A DNA stretch of 64,000 nt from UKL13-2 sp043744255 (lineage in GTDB: Bacteria > Pseudomonadota > Gammaproteobacteria > Burkholderiales > Usitatibacteraceae): the NCBI GenBank assembly GCA_043744255.1, contig JAYTVA010000082.1:1-64000 (forward strand). Direction: 5' to 3'. Each line of letters begins with the position of its first letter. The first letter of the stretch is position 1. Both the position numbers and the translations under genes were made by a program. Shown here piece by piece: positions 1 through 8,260 of the stretch. The notes below the pieces were generated by a model. That model worked only from the letters and a program-made list of their open reading frames with translations. It was not told the origin of the DNA and did no database searches.

Positions 1-889
1 GCGTGATGCTGGTGGTGGTGTCGGCTGTGTACGCGCCGTTTTTCAGCGGTTGCCAGAGCAGGCCATTCTTCCGCCCGGAGCCCTTCCACACGTTGATGAT
101 GAAGAACTTGCCATCGTCACTCACGCTCGCGCCAAAGCCCCACTGTTTTTCCTGTTTGTTGTCGAACACCAGCGCGTCTTTCGCCTGATCGTCGCCGAGC
201 CGGTGGTAATAGAGCTTCTGGAAATAATTGGCGCCCGTGAGCGATGCACCCGCTTTCGGTTCATCGTAGCGCGAATAGAAAAAGCCCTTGCCATCGGGCG
301 TCCAACTCGTTTGCGAAAATTTCACCCACTTGATGAGATCGTTCAAGTCCTTGCCGGTGTTCAGGTCACGCACGCGCCACTCGTTCCAGTCCGAGCCAGC
401 GACGGCAATCCCGTAGGCGAGATAGCGGCCATCGCGGCTCGGCACAGCCCCACTCAATGCCACCGTGCCATCCTTGGACAACAGATTCGGATCAATCGCG
501 ACTTGCGGTTTGTCGGTGAGCGAGGCGGCGGTGTAGAGCACGGCCTGCTGCTGCAAGCCATCATTGCGCGTCCAAAAATAGCGCTTGCCTTCCCGGTATG
601 GGATGCCAAATTTCTCGAAATTGTAAATGTCGGTAAAGAGCTTTTTGATCGGCTCGCGCTGCGGGACATTCTGAAAATACTGATCCGTGACCGCGTTTTG
701 CGCCTTGACCCAGTCTTTGGTTTCGACGCTGTTGTCGTCTTCGAGCCAGCGATAGGGGTCGCCAACCGCTACGCCGTGGTAGAGGTCGCTTTGCGTGCCC
801 TTGCGCGTATCCAGCGTGCTGGCCATGACATTGACGCTAACCGCAGCAGCGCACATTACGGCCCAATAGGAACAGAAAAATTTTTGCAT
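1..889 (-). CDS. Prolyl oligopeptidase family serine peptidase, N-terminal part (cut by window edge)
   Basis: The reading frame runs off the left edge, so only about the first 296 residues are present. After a hydrophobic, probably cleaved signal sequence ending near VMAS, the protein shows the S9A hallmark DPYRWLEDDNS and then beta-propeller segments (for example RDGRYLAYGIAV, WTPDGKGFFYSRYD). These are typical of the N-terminal propeller that gates the catalytic site. The Ser-Asp-His hydrolase domain should lie outside the window. The ATG is preceded by GTGAGG, five to six bases upstream. It follows rmuC by 14 bases on the same strand, so the two may be co-transcribed. The signal sequence suggests a periplasmic peptidase that cuts short proline-containing peptides. 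Function is inferred from family; catalytic residues cannot be checked here. Confidence 0.85.
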   Translation of the reverse strand, partial: MQKFFCSYWAVMCAAAVSVNVMASTLDTRKGTQSDLYHGVAVGDPYRWLEDDNSVETKDWVKAQNAVTDQYFQNVPQREPIKKLFTDIYNFEKFGIPYREGKRYFWTRNDGLQQQAVLYTAASLTDKPQVAIDPNLLSKDGTVALSGAVPSRDGRYLAYGIAVAGSDWNEWRVRDLNTGKDLNDLIKWVKFSQTSWTPDGKGFFYSRYDEPKAGASLTGANYFQKLYYHRLGDDQAKDALVFDNKQEKQWGFGASVSDDGKFFIINVWKGSGRKNGLLWQPLKNGAYTADTTTSIT

Positions 890-903
890 CGCGTCCTCAC
901 GTT

Positions 904-2343
904 CTACAAATCGTTGGCGGGTTTGACGACGGAGAGCATTGGCTGCTTCGACTCGGCATCAGGGGAAAGTGCGGGTGTGACCATGGCAGGTTCGATGTCT
1001 ACGTTTTCAATTTTCTTGAATTGATCGGTGATTTTGCGGCTGGAGGTTTGTACCTGCTCGACATCTTTCGAGACCAGGCCGATGTGCTTCGCCAGGTCAT
1101 CCATGCGCGACTGAAAACGCCCAAAGTCCGCGCCCAGCTTGCCGAGCGAGTCTTTGATGACGTGAACTTGCTTGCGTGTTTCTACATCTTTGAGCACCGC
1201 CAAGGCCGTATTTAACACCGCCATCATGGTCGTCGGCGAGACTATCCAGACGCGCTTGCGACCCGCGTGTTCCACCAGATCGCGGTGATGCGCATGGATC
1301 TCGGCGAACACGGCTTCGGCGGGCAAAAACATCATTGCGCCGTCCCCCGTCTCGCCCGCGATGATGTATTTGCTGGCAATGTCGTCAATGTGTTTGCGCA
1401 CATCGGCTTTGAACTGCGCTGGGGTGGCGCGATCTGCGCCCTCGGCGAGCATGCGCTCGTAGTTTTCCAGCGGAAACTTGGAATCAATCGCAATCACACC
1501 GGTCGGCTCCGGCAATTTCAACACGCAGTCGGCGCGCGCCTTGCTGGCAAACGTGAACTGGAATTCGTAAGCGCTCGGCGGCAGCACGTTGCGGATAATG
1601 CCTTCGAGCTGCACCTCGCCAAACGCGCCGCGCGAACGTTTATCGCCGAGCAGCTGTTGCAGACTGACCACGTTGGTGGTGAGGCCATCAATTTTTTTCT
1701 GCGCTTCATCGATGGTCGCAAGCCGTGCCATCACATTCACGAATGTCTCGTTGGTTTTCTTGAAGCCTTCGTCGAGCCGTTCGTTCACGCGGCCACTGAT
1801 TTCATTCAGGCGCGTGTCGTTGGTTTTGGTCAGCGTTTCAATCGTTTGCGTCACTTGCGCGGTGACGTTGCGCATGGTTGCTTGCAGCAGTTCTTGTTGC
1901 GCGCGATTTTGCTCCGCGAGTTTTTCCAACGTCCCGCCGAGCATTTCGCTTTTGAGTGCGTCCTGCCTTTTGGCAAGATCGAGCGTGAGGGCACCGAGTT
2001 GCTGAATCAGCGCCTCGCGATTCGACGAAAGATTCTGCGATTGTTCGAGCTGTAAGGTTTGCAGCACACCGCGCGTTTTATCAAGCTCAGTGGACACGGC
2101 ACCGCGCAGCCGATCCGTCGCGTCGTTCTGACTCACTGCCACACGCTCGCCCTGCTTGGCTAAGCCCTCGGCCATATCCGTCAGCATGTTGCGATGTTGC
2201 GACTCCTGCCCCGACTGAAGAGCCTGCGGCAGCCCGCCCACGCCAAGTCGCACCGCGCGCACGCCGAACGCGACCCACAGCACTACCAAGAGTAGCGCCA
2301 TCACGGCGATCAGTAACAAAATCAGTACAGTTTGAGGATCCAT
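904..2343 (-). CDS. rmuC: DNA recombination protein RmuC
   Basis: The 479-residue protein starts with one membrane segment (about residues 5-30, LILLLIAVMALLLVVLW). A long coiled-coil-prone region follows to about residue 230, rich in Q, L, E and K with repeated TLTKTND/ISGRVNE-like heptads. Then comes the conserved RmuC domain: GDKRSRGAFGEVQLE, the IAIDSKFPLENYE motif and the AEAVFAEIHAHH region. The PD-(D/E)xK-like nuclease fold of this family is thought to limit inversions at short repeats. Membrane anchoring would place it at the inner face of the envelope. It lies downstream of the typA terminator with its own upstream region of about 360 bases, and upstream of the peptidase gene. Length is normal for the family. 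Confidence 0.93.
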   Translation of the reverse strand: MDPQTVLILLLIAVMALLLVVLWVAFGVRAVRLGVGGLPQALQSGQESQHRNMLTDMAEGLAKQGERVAVSQNDATDRLRGAVSTELDKTRGVLQTLQLEQSQNLSSNREALIQQLGALTLDLAKRQDALKSEMLGGTLEKLAEQNRAQQELLQATMRNVTAQVTQTIETLTKTNDTRLNEISGRVNERLDEGFKKTNETFVNVMARLATIDEAQKKIDGLTTNVVSLQQLLGDKRSRGAFGEVQLEGIIRNVLPPSAYEFQFTFASKARADCVLKLPEPTGVIAIDSKFPLENYERMLAEGADRATPAQFKADVRKHIDDIASKYIIAGETGDGAMMFLPAEAVFAEIHAHHRDLVEHAGRKRVWIVSPTTMMAVLNTALAVLKDVETRKQVHVIKDSLGKLGADFGRFQSRMDDLAKHIGLVSKDVEQVQTSSRKITDQFKKIENVDIEPAMVTPALSPDAESKQPMLSVVKPANDL

Positions 2344-2512
2344 ATTCTACGCAGCCAGTGGGTAATAATCTCGCTGGCCTTTTCCAGTGATTGTGCGCTA
2401 AGTTACTGATTTATTGATGAAATTATATGAATTCATACGCTTAGTGTAGCACGCAGGCTCAGCCAAATTGCGTACTTTTTGTAACCTCGGCAAATTGTTA
2501 AACGTTGTGAAT

Positions 2513-2528
2513 TGTGACTTGGATCACA
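2513..2528. promoter_or_regulatory. CRP/FNR-family-like palindromic operator
   Basis: The 16 bases read TGTGA-N6-TCACA, a perfect match to the half-sites bound by CRP-type regulators. The site sits about 170 bases upstream of rmuC. A possible minus-strand -10 element (TACACT, 2443-2448) would put the site near -85 relative to an rmuC transcript. It could equally serve a plus-strand transcript ending at the hairpin at 2701-2748. The operator call rests on sequence symmetry only. Confidence 0.4.
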
Positions 2529-2629
2529 GTCACGCCAGGCACACTCCTGCAAAGTGGCGAAGTGGAAAAGACGGCAGTTGCGTAAGTAGCAAAACGCTGT
2601 TGGCCGGATCGCAAAAAGGGTCCCAAAGA

Positions 2630-2687
2630 TGCGCCTCTGAGAAAAATCTCAGAGACCAAGAATCCCGGTACCACCCCTCTTGGCGCA
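2630..2687. other. Possible structured RNA element between typA and rmuC
   Basis: Two adjacent hairpins can form: TCTGAGA-AAAA-TCTCAGA (2636-2653) and CCAAGA...TCTTGG (2656-2683). Both are enclosed by TGCG/CGCA (2630-2633 with 2684-2687), giving a compact three-way junction on either strand. On the minus strand the loop of the second hairpin contains GGGGTGGTACCGG, which resembles the Gram-positive T-box antiterminator motif. No specifier stem or downstream aminoacyl-tRNA gene supports a T-box. I do not recognise an RNA family. The region from 2344 to 2700 has no convincing protein-coding frame. Confidence 0.3.
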
Positions 2688-2700
2688 CAAGAAGGTAACA

Positions 2701-2748
2701 AAAAATGCAAAAGGCCGCGTGAGAAATCACGCGGCCTTTTTGCATTTT
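2701..2748. terminator. Strong bidirectional rho-independent terminator (typA end)
   Basis: A stem of about 22 bp (2701-2722 with 2727-2748, one bulged T) is closed by a GAAA tetraloop. It has an A-run on one side and a T-run on the other, so it can terminate on either strand. It lies 27 bases beyond the typA stop codon and most likely ends the typA transcript. Confidence 0.85.
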
Positions 2749-2774
2749 ACATTTTGCATTTCTGAATCTAGTAA

Positions 2775-4589
2775 CTACGCAGCTTCGCGCGAAGCCTTCT
2801 TGCGCTCATGCTCCAGCAAGAAGCGCTTACGAATACGAATATTCTTCGGTGTGATCTCAACCAATTCGTCGTCATCGATAAATTCAATCGCGGACTCGAG
2901 CGAAATCTGAATTGGTGGTACCAACGCCACCGCCTCATCCGTGCCTGAAGAGCGCACGTTGGTCAGTTGCTTACCCTTGATCGGATTCACGACCAAATCG
3001 TTGTCGCGGCTATGCACACCGATCACCATGCCGTTGTACAAACGCTCGCCGGGGGTAACAAACATGCGGCCACGATCCTGCAATTTCCATAGCGCGTAGG
3101 CCACTGCATCGCCTTGCTCGCCGGAGATCAACACGCCGTTGCGACGCGATTGAATCTCGGCACACACGGGTGCGTATTCGTCGAACACGTGGCTCTTCAA
3201 GCCGGTGCCGCGCGTCAAGTTCATGAATTCGGTCTGGAAGCCGATCAAACCACGCGCGGGAATGCGGTAATCCAAACGCACGCGACCACGGCCATCCGGC
3301 ACCATATCGACCATGTCACCACGGCGCTGACCAATCGCTTCCATCACCGGCCCTTGATGCGTTTCTTCAACGTCGAGCGTGAGCATTTCATACGGCTCGC
3401 ACTTCACACCGTCGATGTCTTTATACAACACACGCGGCTTGCCGACGGCAACTTCATAGCCTTCGCGACGCATTTGCTCGAGCAAAATCGTCAGGTGCAA
3501 TTCACCACGGCCAGAGACCATGAACGAATCGGTGTCTTCGGTTTCAGCAACCTTCAACGCGACGTTGACCAGCAATTCTTTGTCGAGACGTTCACGCAAC
3601 TGGCGCGAGGTCACAAACTTGCCCTCTTGGCCAGCGAACGGTGACTTATTGACCTGAAAATTCATCGTCAAGGTGGGCTCATCCACGCCCAACACCGGCA
3701 GCGCTTCTGGCTTTTCCATGTCCGCCAGCGTGCAACCAATCGCCAATTCTTCAATGCCCGAAATCAGCACGATCTCGCCTGCTGATGCACTTTCCATCGG
3801 CACTTTGTTTAAACCCTGGAAACCTTGCACCTGATTGACGCGTGCTTTTTTCGGTGGTTTGTCACCGATCATCACCATCACATCTTGGCCCGCCTTGATG
3901 ATGCCGCGACGTACGCGGCCAATGCCGATACGGCCAACGTAGGTCGAATAATCGAGTGCGGAAATCTGCAATTGCAGAGGTCCCGCTTCATCGCAATCGG
4001 GCACCGGCACGTACTTCAAGATCGTCTCGAACAGCGGGCGCATATCGGTCGATTTTTCTTTCATGTCCAACATCGCAAAGCCGTTCAGCGCGGATGCGTA
4101 AACAATCGGGAAATCTAGCTGCGCTTCATTGGCACCCAATTTGTCCATCAATTCAAACGTGTGGTTAATCACCCAATCCGGACGCGCACCGTCACGGTCG
4201 ATTTTGTTAATCACTACGATCGGCTTCAAGCCAAGCGCCAAGGCTTTTTTGGTCACGAAACGCGTCTGCGGCATCGGGCCTTCGACGGCATCCACCAGCA
4301 ACAACACGCCGTCAACCATCGACAGCACGCGCTCAACTTCACCGCCAAAATCGGCGTGGCCTGGGGTGTCAACGATGTTGATGTGCACGCCCTCAAAATC
4401 AATCGCGGTGTTCTTGGCAAGAATGGTAATGCCGCGCTCTTTTTCCAAATCGTTGGAATCCATCACCCGTTCGGCGATGTGTTGATGTGCGGCGAACGAG
4501 CCCGCTTGGTGCAGGAGCTTGTCCACAAGGGTCGTTTTGCCGTGATCGACGTGGGCGATGATGGCGATATTGCGAAGGGCGCGAGGCAT
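2775..4589 (-). CDS. typA: Ribosome-associated translational GTPase TypA/BipA
   Basis: The 604-residue protein has the family's usual length and architecture. The EF-G-like G domain shows G1 AHVDHGKTTL near residue 11, the switch I RGITI motif, G3 DTPGHADF and G4 NKID. Domain II, an EF-G III/V-like part and the TypA-specific C-terminal domain follow. The GTPase binds 70S ribosomes and helps 50S assembly and stress or low-temperature growth. The gene stands alone on the minus strand, ends at a strong terminator, and is preceded by about 115 bases separating it from the truncated haemoglobin gene. Confidence 0.97.
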   Translation of the reverse strand: MPRALRNIAIIAHVDHGKTTLVDKLLHQAGSFAAHQHIAERVMDSNDLEKERGITILAKNTAIDFEGVHINIVDTPGHADFGGEVERVLSMVDGVLLLVDAVEGPMPQTRFVTKKALALGLKPIVVINKIDRDGARPDWVINHTFELMDKLGANEAQLDFPIVYASALNGFAMLDMKEKSTDMRPLFETILKYVPVPDCDEAGPLQLQISALDYSTYVGRIGIGRVRRGIIKAGQDVMVMIGDKPPKKARVNQVQGFQGLNKVPMESASAGEIVLISGIEELAIGCTLADMEKPEALPVLGVDEPTLTMNFQVNKSPFAGQEGKFVTSRQLRERLDKELLVNVALKVAETEDTDSFMVSGRGELHLTILLEQMRREGYEVAVGKPRVLYKDIDGVKCEPYEMLTLDVEETHQGPVMEAIGQRRGDMVDMVPDGRGRVRLDYRIPARGLIGFQTEFMNLTRGTGLKSHVFDEYAPVCAEIQSRRNGVLISGEQGDAVAYALWKLQDRGRMFVTPGERLYNGMVIGVHSRDNDLVVNPIKGKQLTNVRSSGTDEAVALVPPIQISLESAIEFIDDDELVEITPKNIRIRKRFLLEHERKKASREAA

Positions 4590-4708
4590 GAAGAGTTTTC
4601 GGTTAAGTTATTGAGAAATCAAAAGATTTTAGCACGCCGAGGCACTTTGTTCGAGGCTTTTGTGCACTGCATCAATCACGAACTTGCGTCTCGAACTTGC
4701 GTTCCCAA

Positions 4709-5119
4709 CTAGCCCTCGCGATTGCGCATGAAATCCGCCGTATGCGCAAACGACGCGATCAACCGAACCCGCAGCGTCGGCTCAACCTGCGTGTCATGCA
4801 GCGCGCGCGTCATGCAACTCATCCATTGATCGCGCTCGGCAATGCCAATCGCAAACGGCAAATGCCGCGCGCGCAAGCGCGGGTGGCCGAATGCGTCGGT
4901 ATAAAGTTGCGGACCGCCCAGCCAGCCGGTCAGAAACATGAATAGTTTTTCGCGCGAGCCATCGAGCGATTCAGGATGCAGTTTGCGAATGCCGTAGTAG
5001 TCCGGGTCTTCGTCCATGAGGTCATAAAAACGTGTGACCAGTGCGCGGACGGTTGCCTCGCCGCCGATCAAGTTGTACGGTGCACGTTCGGCGTTGGGGG
5101 TGGGTTCATCAATTTCCAT
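4709..5119 (-). CDS. Group II truncated haemoglobin (2/2 globin)
   Basis: The 136-residue protein matches the group II truncated globin pattern. A YNLIGGEATVRALVTRFYDLM start is followed by LFMFLTGWLGGPQLY, and FGHPRLRARHLPFAIG contains the proximal histidine region. The downstream W in ERDQWMSCM is typical of group II (TrHbII/TrHbO). Such globins bind O2, NO or other small ligands through haem and are linked to NO or oxidative stress, or to O2 delivery at low tension. It is a single gene, divergent from arnD, with a short 69-base shared intergenic region. Confidence 0.9.
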   Translation of the reverse strand: MEIDEPTPNAERAPYNLIGGEATVRALVTRFYDLMDEDPDYYGIRKLHPESLDGSREKLFMFLTGWLGGPQLYTDAFGHPRLRARHLPFAIGIAERDQWMSCMTRALHDTQVEPTLRVRLIASFAHTADFMRNREG

Positions 5120-5174
5120 GGCGGCAGTTTACCGAAGCGTTTGCTTGCAGACTTAAATCACACTACACCGCTGG

Positions 5175-5180
5175 CATAAT
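5175..5180 (+). promoter_or_regulatory. Candidate -10 box giving a leaderless arnD mRNA
   Basis: CATAAT lies so that the expected start of transcription, about 7 bases downstream, falls at or within two bases of the arnD ATG at 5189. No Shine-Dalgarno sequence is visible before that ATG. The -35 region (around 5152-5157) is weak. Leaderless translation is an inference from spacing alone. Confidence 0.35.
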
Positions 5181-5188
5181 TGCCGTAT

Positions 5189-6148
5189 ATGAATTCAAAA
5201 AAGTATCTCGCGCTTAAGATTGACGTGGACACTCTGAAAGGCACGCGCATTGGCGTGCCTGCGCTGATTGATTTGCTGAAACTGCACAGCGCGGGTGCGA
5301 CCTTCCTATTCAGTCTCGGCCCTGACCACACCGGCCGCGCGATCAAACGGGTGTTCCGCAAAGGTTTTCTAGGCAAAGTGAAGCGCACCTCGGTGGTGTC
5401 GCACTATGGCTTCCCCACGCTGCTCTTCGGCACGCTGCTGCCCGGTCCTGACATCGGCAGGCGATGCGCGGACATCATGCGGCGCACGCGTGACGAGGGC
5501 TTTGAGTGCGGCATTCACACATGGGATCACGTGAAGTGGCAGGACGGCGTGGGTAATGCTAATGAGTCGTGGACACGCAAGCAGATGAGCGCAGCACAAG
5601 ATCGCTTCACGGAAATTTTTGGTTCGCCTGCACTCACCCACGGTGCGGCCGGCTGGCAAATGTCCAAGCACGCGCTACGCATGACGCAGGAACTGAAATT
5701 TGATTACTGCTCAGATGGCCGCGCGGCGTTGCCCAGGGCTGAGCCGCATTTCCCGGTGGTTAATGGCGAGATCATCGACTGCCCGCAATTGCCGACCACA
5801 CTGCCTACGCTTGATGAATTGATCGGTGTTGATGGCATCAGCGAGGCCAACGTCGCCGCACATTTATTGAAGCTCACTGAATCGTGTCCCGCGCACGGTC
5901 ACATTTTTACGCTGCACGCCGAGCTGGAGGGCATGCGACTCAAGCCGGTGTTCGCGCAATTGCTCGAAGGCTGGCATGCACAGGGCTATGAGCTGGTGAC
6001 GACGCGCACGATTTATGAATCGCTGCACCGCAGCACCCTGCCCTACTACGCGGCACTCGATGGTGAAATCGAAGGGCGCAGTGGCAAACTATTGTTGCAA
6101 GGCAAACCATTCCTCGCAGGCGCCAGTCCGCAACCGCACGCAGCGTGA
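5189..6148 (+). CDS. arnD: ArnD-like polysaccharide deacetylase (lipid-linked 4-formamido-arabinose deformylase family)
   Basis: The 319-residue protein aligns by eye along its length with E. coli ArnD. It has the metal-site motif KIDVDTLKGTRIGVP, then SLGPDHTGRAI, LPGPDIGRR, the second metal motif GIHTWDHVKWQ, HGAAGWQMS, and the late HAELEGM segment. ArnD deformylates undecaprenyl-phosphate-linked 4-deoxy-4-formamido-L-arabinose, a step in charge-masking of lipid A that gives polymyxin resistance. None of the other arn genes is in this window, so the true substrate could be another lipid-linked sugar. An upstream in-frame TTG at 5180 is possible; the ATG at 5189 is preferred. The gene precedes bcp by 45 bases and probably forms an operon with it. 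Confidence 0.82.
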   Translation: MNSKKYLALKIDVDTLKGTRIGVPALIDLLKLHSAGATFLFSLGPDHTGRAIKRVFRKGFLGKVKRTSVVSHYGFPTLLFGTLLPGPDIGRRCADIMRRTRDEGFECGIHTWDHVKWQDGVGNANESWTRKQMSAAQDRFTEIFGSPALTHGAAGWQMSKHALRMTQELKFDYCSDGRAALPRAEPHFPVVNGEIIDCPQLPTTLPTLDELIGVDGISEANVAAHLLKLTESCPAHGHIFTLHAELEGMRLKPVFAQLLEGWHAQGYELVTTRTIYESLHRSTLPYYAALDGEIEGRSGKLLLQGKPFLAGASPQPHAA

Positions 6149-6193
6149 ACGTAATTCACCACGCAACGTCAGAACCATTCAGGAGCATATCGC

Positions 6194-6649
6194 ATGACCA
6201 CAAATATCATCCCCGACTTTGAAGTTGCCGCCACCAGCGGTCGCCGCTTCGCCAGCGCGGCGTTTCGCGGCCACCCGTATGTGATTTATTTCTATCCAAA
6301 AGACGATACGCCCGGCTGCACCATTGAGGGCGCGGCGTTTCGCGATCTACACGCCGAATTTCAGAGAGCGGGTGTGATGGTGTTTGGCATGTCACGCGAC
6401 TCGGTAAAGAGCCACGAAAAATTCAAAGCGAAAATGAATTTTCCGTTCGAGTTACTGGCCGATGAAGACGAGACCGTGTGCAAACTCTTTGATGTCATCA
6501 AGGAAAAAAATATGTATGGCAAAAAAGTGTTTGGCATTCAACGCTCCACCTTCATCATGGGCAAGCACAATGAAATCGTCAAAGAGTGGCGCAACGTGAA
6601 GGTCGAAGGCCATGCCGAGGAAGTGCTAGCCGTCATCAAAAGCGTGTAA
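6194..6649 (+). CDS. bcp: Thioredoxin-dependent peroxiredoxin, Bcp/PrxQ family
   Basis: The 151-residue protein carries the peroxidatic motif DDTPGCTIEG with Cys42, plus the Prx-conserved FYPKD and SRDS segments. The resolving cysteine that most PrxQ proteins carry five residues later is absent (IEGAA instead of EAC). The only other cysteine is Cys96 in ETVCKLFDV, as in many bacterial Bcp proteins. It therefore probably works as a 1-Cys or atypical 2-Cys enzyme reducing organic peroxides and H2O2 with thioredoxin or another thiol. An AGGAGC sequence six to seven bases upstream of the ATG is a good ribosome binding site. A rho-independent terminator follows. Confidence 0.93.
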   Translation: MTTNIIPDFEVAATSGRRFASAAFRGHPYVIYFYPKDDTPGCTIEGAAFRDLHAEFQRAGVMVFGMSRDSVKSHEKFKAKMNFPFELLADEDETVCKLFDVIKEKNMYGKKVFGIQRSTFIMGKHNEIVKEWRNVKVEGHAEEVLAVIKSV

Positions 6650-6717
6650 CATCAATTCAAGACCGGCAAAACATACAACGCCACGATTGAACGAATTTGG
6701 CTGCACGCCCACCATCG

Positions 6718-6755
6718 AAAACCCTCTTGCGGCTCGCAGCCTCAGGAGGGTTTTT
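6718..6755 (+). terminator. Rho-independent terminator after bcp
   Basis: AAAACCCTC (6718-6726) pairs with GAGGGTTTT (6746-6754), with a smaller TGCG/CGCA hairpin inside and a T-run on the plus strand. It lies about 70 bases after the bcp stop codon. Confidence 0.8.
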
Positions 6756-6813
6756 CGCTTCTGCGCGCGCGTCGAGATTTAGCGACACGTACCACAACTG
6801 AGAGGATTGCACC

Positions 6814-8247
6814 TTGGCTCCGAAACCCCGCAAAGACACACCGGTCACCACGCAAAAAGCCAGCACGAGCAAGTTATTCGTTCTAGATACCAATGTCTTA
6901 ATGCACGATCCCACATCGCTGTTCCGCTTCGAGGAGCACGATGTTTATTTGCCGATGATTACCCTCGAAGAATTGGACAACAACAAAAAGGGCATGACCG
7001 AGGTTGCCCGAAACGCCCGCCAGGCCAGCCGCTTTCTGGATGAAATCGTCTCAAGCCAAGAAGGCGAAATCGAAGTCGGCATTACGCTCAAAGAATTTGG
7101 CACCAAGCAGGCCAGCGGCAAATTGCTGTTGCAAACGCGTCCGGTCACGCTCGATTTTCCCTCAGCACTGCCCGATAGCGGCAAGGCCGACAACCAAATC
7201 ATCGCCGTCGCTCTCGACCTACAGCACCACAACCCCAAACGCAGCGTGGTGCTGGTGTCCAAAGACATCAACATGCGGATCAAGGCACGTGCGATTGGCG
7301 TGGCCGCCGAAGATTATTTCAACGACAAAGTTCTCGAAGACACTGATCTTTTGTACACCGGTGTGCGCGAATTGCCGAAGGATTTTTGGGACAAGCACGG
7401 CAAGGATATGGAGTCGTGGCAGGAACATGGTCGCACGCTGTATCGCATCAAGGGACCACTCATCCCCTCGCTCCATGTCAATGAATTCGTGTTTCAGGAT
7501 GACGACAAACCGTTTTACGCGACTGTCTCCGCGCATGAGGGAAAAAGCGCCGTTCTGAAAACGCTTAAGGATTATTCGCATCAGAAAAACAATATCTGGG
7601 GCATCGTCGCGCGCAATCGCGAACAAAATTTCGCGCTCAATGTGTTGATGGATCCTGATATTGATTTCGTCACGCTGCTCGGCCAAGCCGGTACCGGCAA
7701 GACCTTGCTCACGCTTGCCTCGGCGCTGATGCAAACGCTCGAATTCAAAATCTATTCCGAGATCATCATCACGCGCGTGACGGTTCCCGTGGGTGAGGAC
7801 ATCGGCTTCCTCCCCGGCACTGAGGAAGAAAAGATGAACCCGTGGATGGGTGCATTGGAAGACAACCTCGACGTGCTCAATAGCGCTGACGACGAGGCAG
7901 GCGATTGGGGACGTGCTGCCACCCGCGATTTGATTCGCTCACGCATTAAAGTGAAGTCGCTCAACTTCATGCGCGGTCGCACGTTCTTAAATAAATTTCT
8001 TATCATCGACGAAGCGCAAAACTTGACGCCCAAGCAGATGAAGACCCTCATCACCCGGGCGGGACCCGGCACCAAGGTAGTGTGCCTCGGCAACATCGCG
8101 CAGATTGATACGCCCTACCTCACCGAGGGCTCATCCGGTCTCACCTATGTCGTGGATCGTTTCAAAGGCTGGGAACATTCAGGGCACATCACCTTGCAGC
8201 GCGGTGAACGATCACGCCTTGCCGATCACGCGGCTGAAGTTTTGTAG
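6814..8247 (+). CDS. PIN domain plus PhoH-family ATPase
   Basis: The 477-residue protein fuses an N-terminal PIN RNase-like domain (VLDTNVLMHDP with Asp25; EELDNNKKG) to a C-terminal PhoH ATPase. Walker A is GQAGTGKT (about 290-297) and Walker B is IIDEAQN (about 397-403), with the conserved NIAQIDTPYL and the R-rich end ERSRLADHAAEVL. This is the long YlaK-type PhoH2 architecture, proposed to couple ATP-driven RNA unwinding to endoribonuclease cleavage. The start is a TTG preceded by AGAGG at 6801-6805, eight bases upstream. No ATG in a comparable position would keep the whole PIN domain. Confidence 0.92.
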   Translation: MAPKPRKDTPVTTQKASTSKLFVLDTNVLMHDPTSLFRFEEHDVYLPMITLEELDNNKKGMTEVARNARQASRFLDEIVSSQEGEIEVGITLKEFGTKQASGKLLLQTRPVTLDFPSALPDSGKADNQIIAVALDLQHHNPKRSVVLVSKDINMRIKARAIGVAAEDYFNDKVLEDTDLLYTGVRELPKDFWDKHGKDMESWQEHGRTLYRIKGPLIPSLHVNEFVFQDDDKPFYATVSAHEGKSAVLKTLKDYSHQKNNIWGIVARNREQNFALNVLMDPDIDFVTLLGQAGTGKTLLTLASALMQTLEFKIYSEIIITRVTVPVGEDIGFLPGTEEEKMNPWMGALEDNLDVLNSADDEAGDWGRAATRDLIRSRIKVKSLNFMRGRTFLNKFLIIDEAQNLTPKQMKTLITRAGPGTKVVCLGNIAQIDTPYLTEGSSGLTYVVDRFKGWEHSGHITLQRGERSRLADHAAEVL

Positions 8248-8260
8248 CGCGGCGCGTGCG

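Noticed and set aside
2664..2677. T-box-like antiterminator string GGGGTGGTACCGG on the minus strand
   Set aside because: T-box leaders need a specifier stem and control amino-acid genes; neither is here and the downstream gene is rmuC. Kept only as a note within a structured-element entry.
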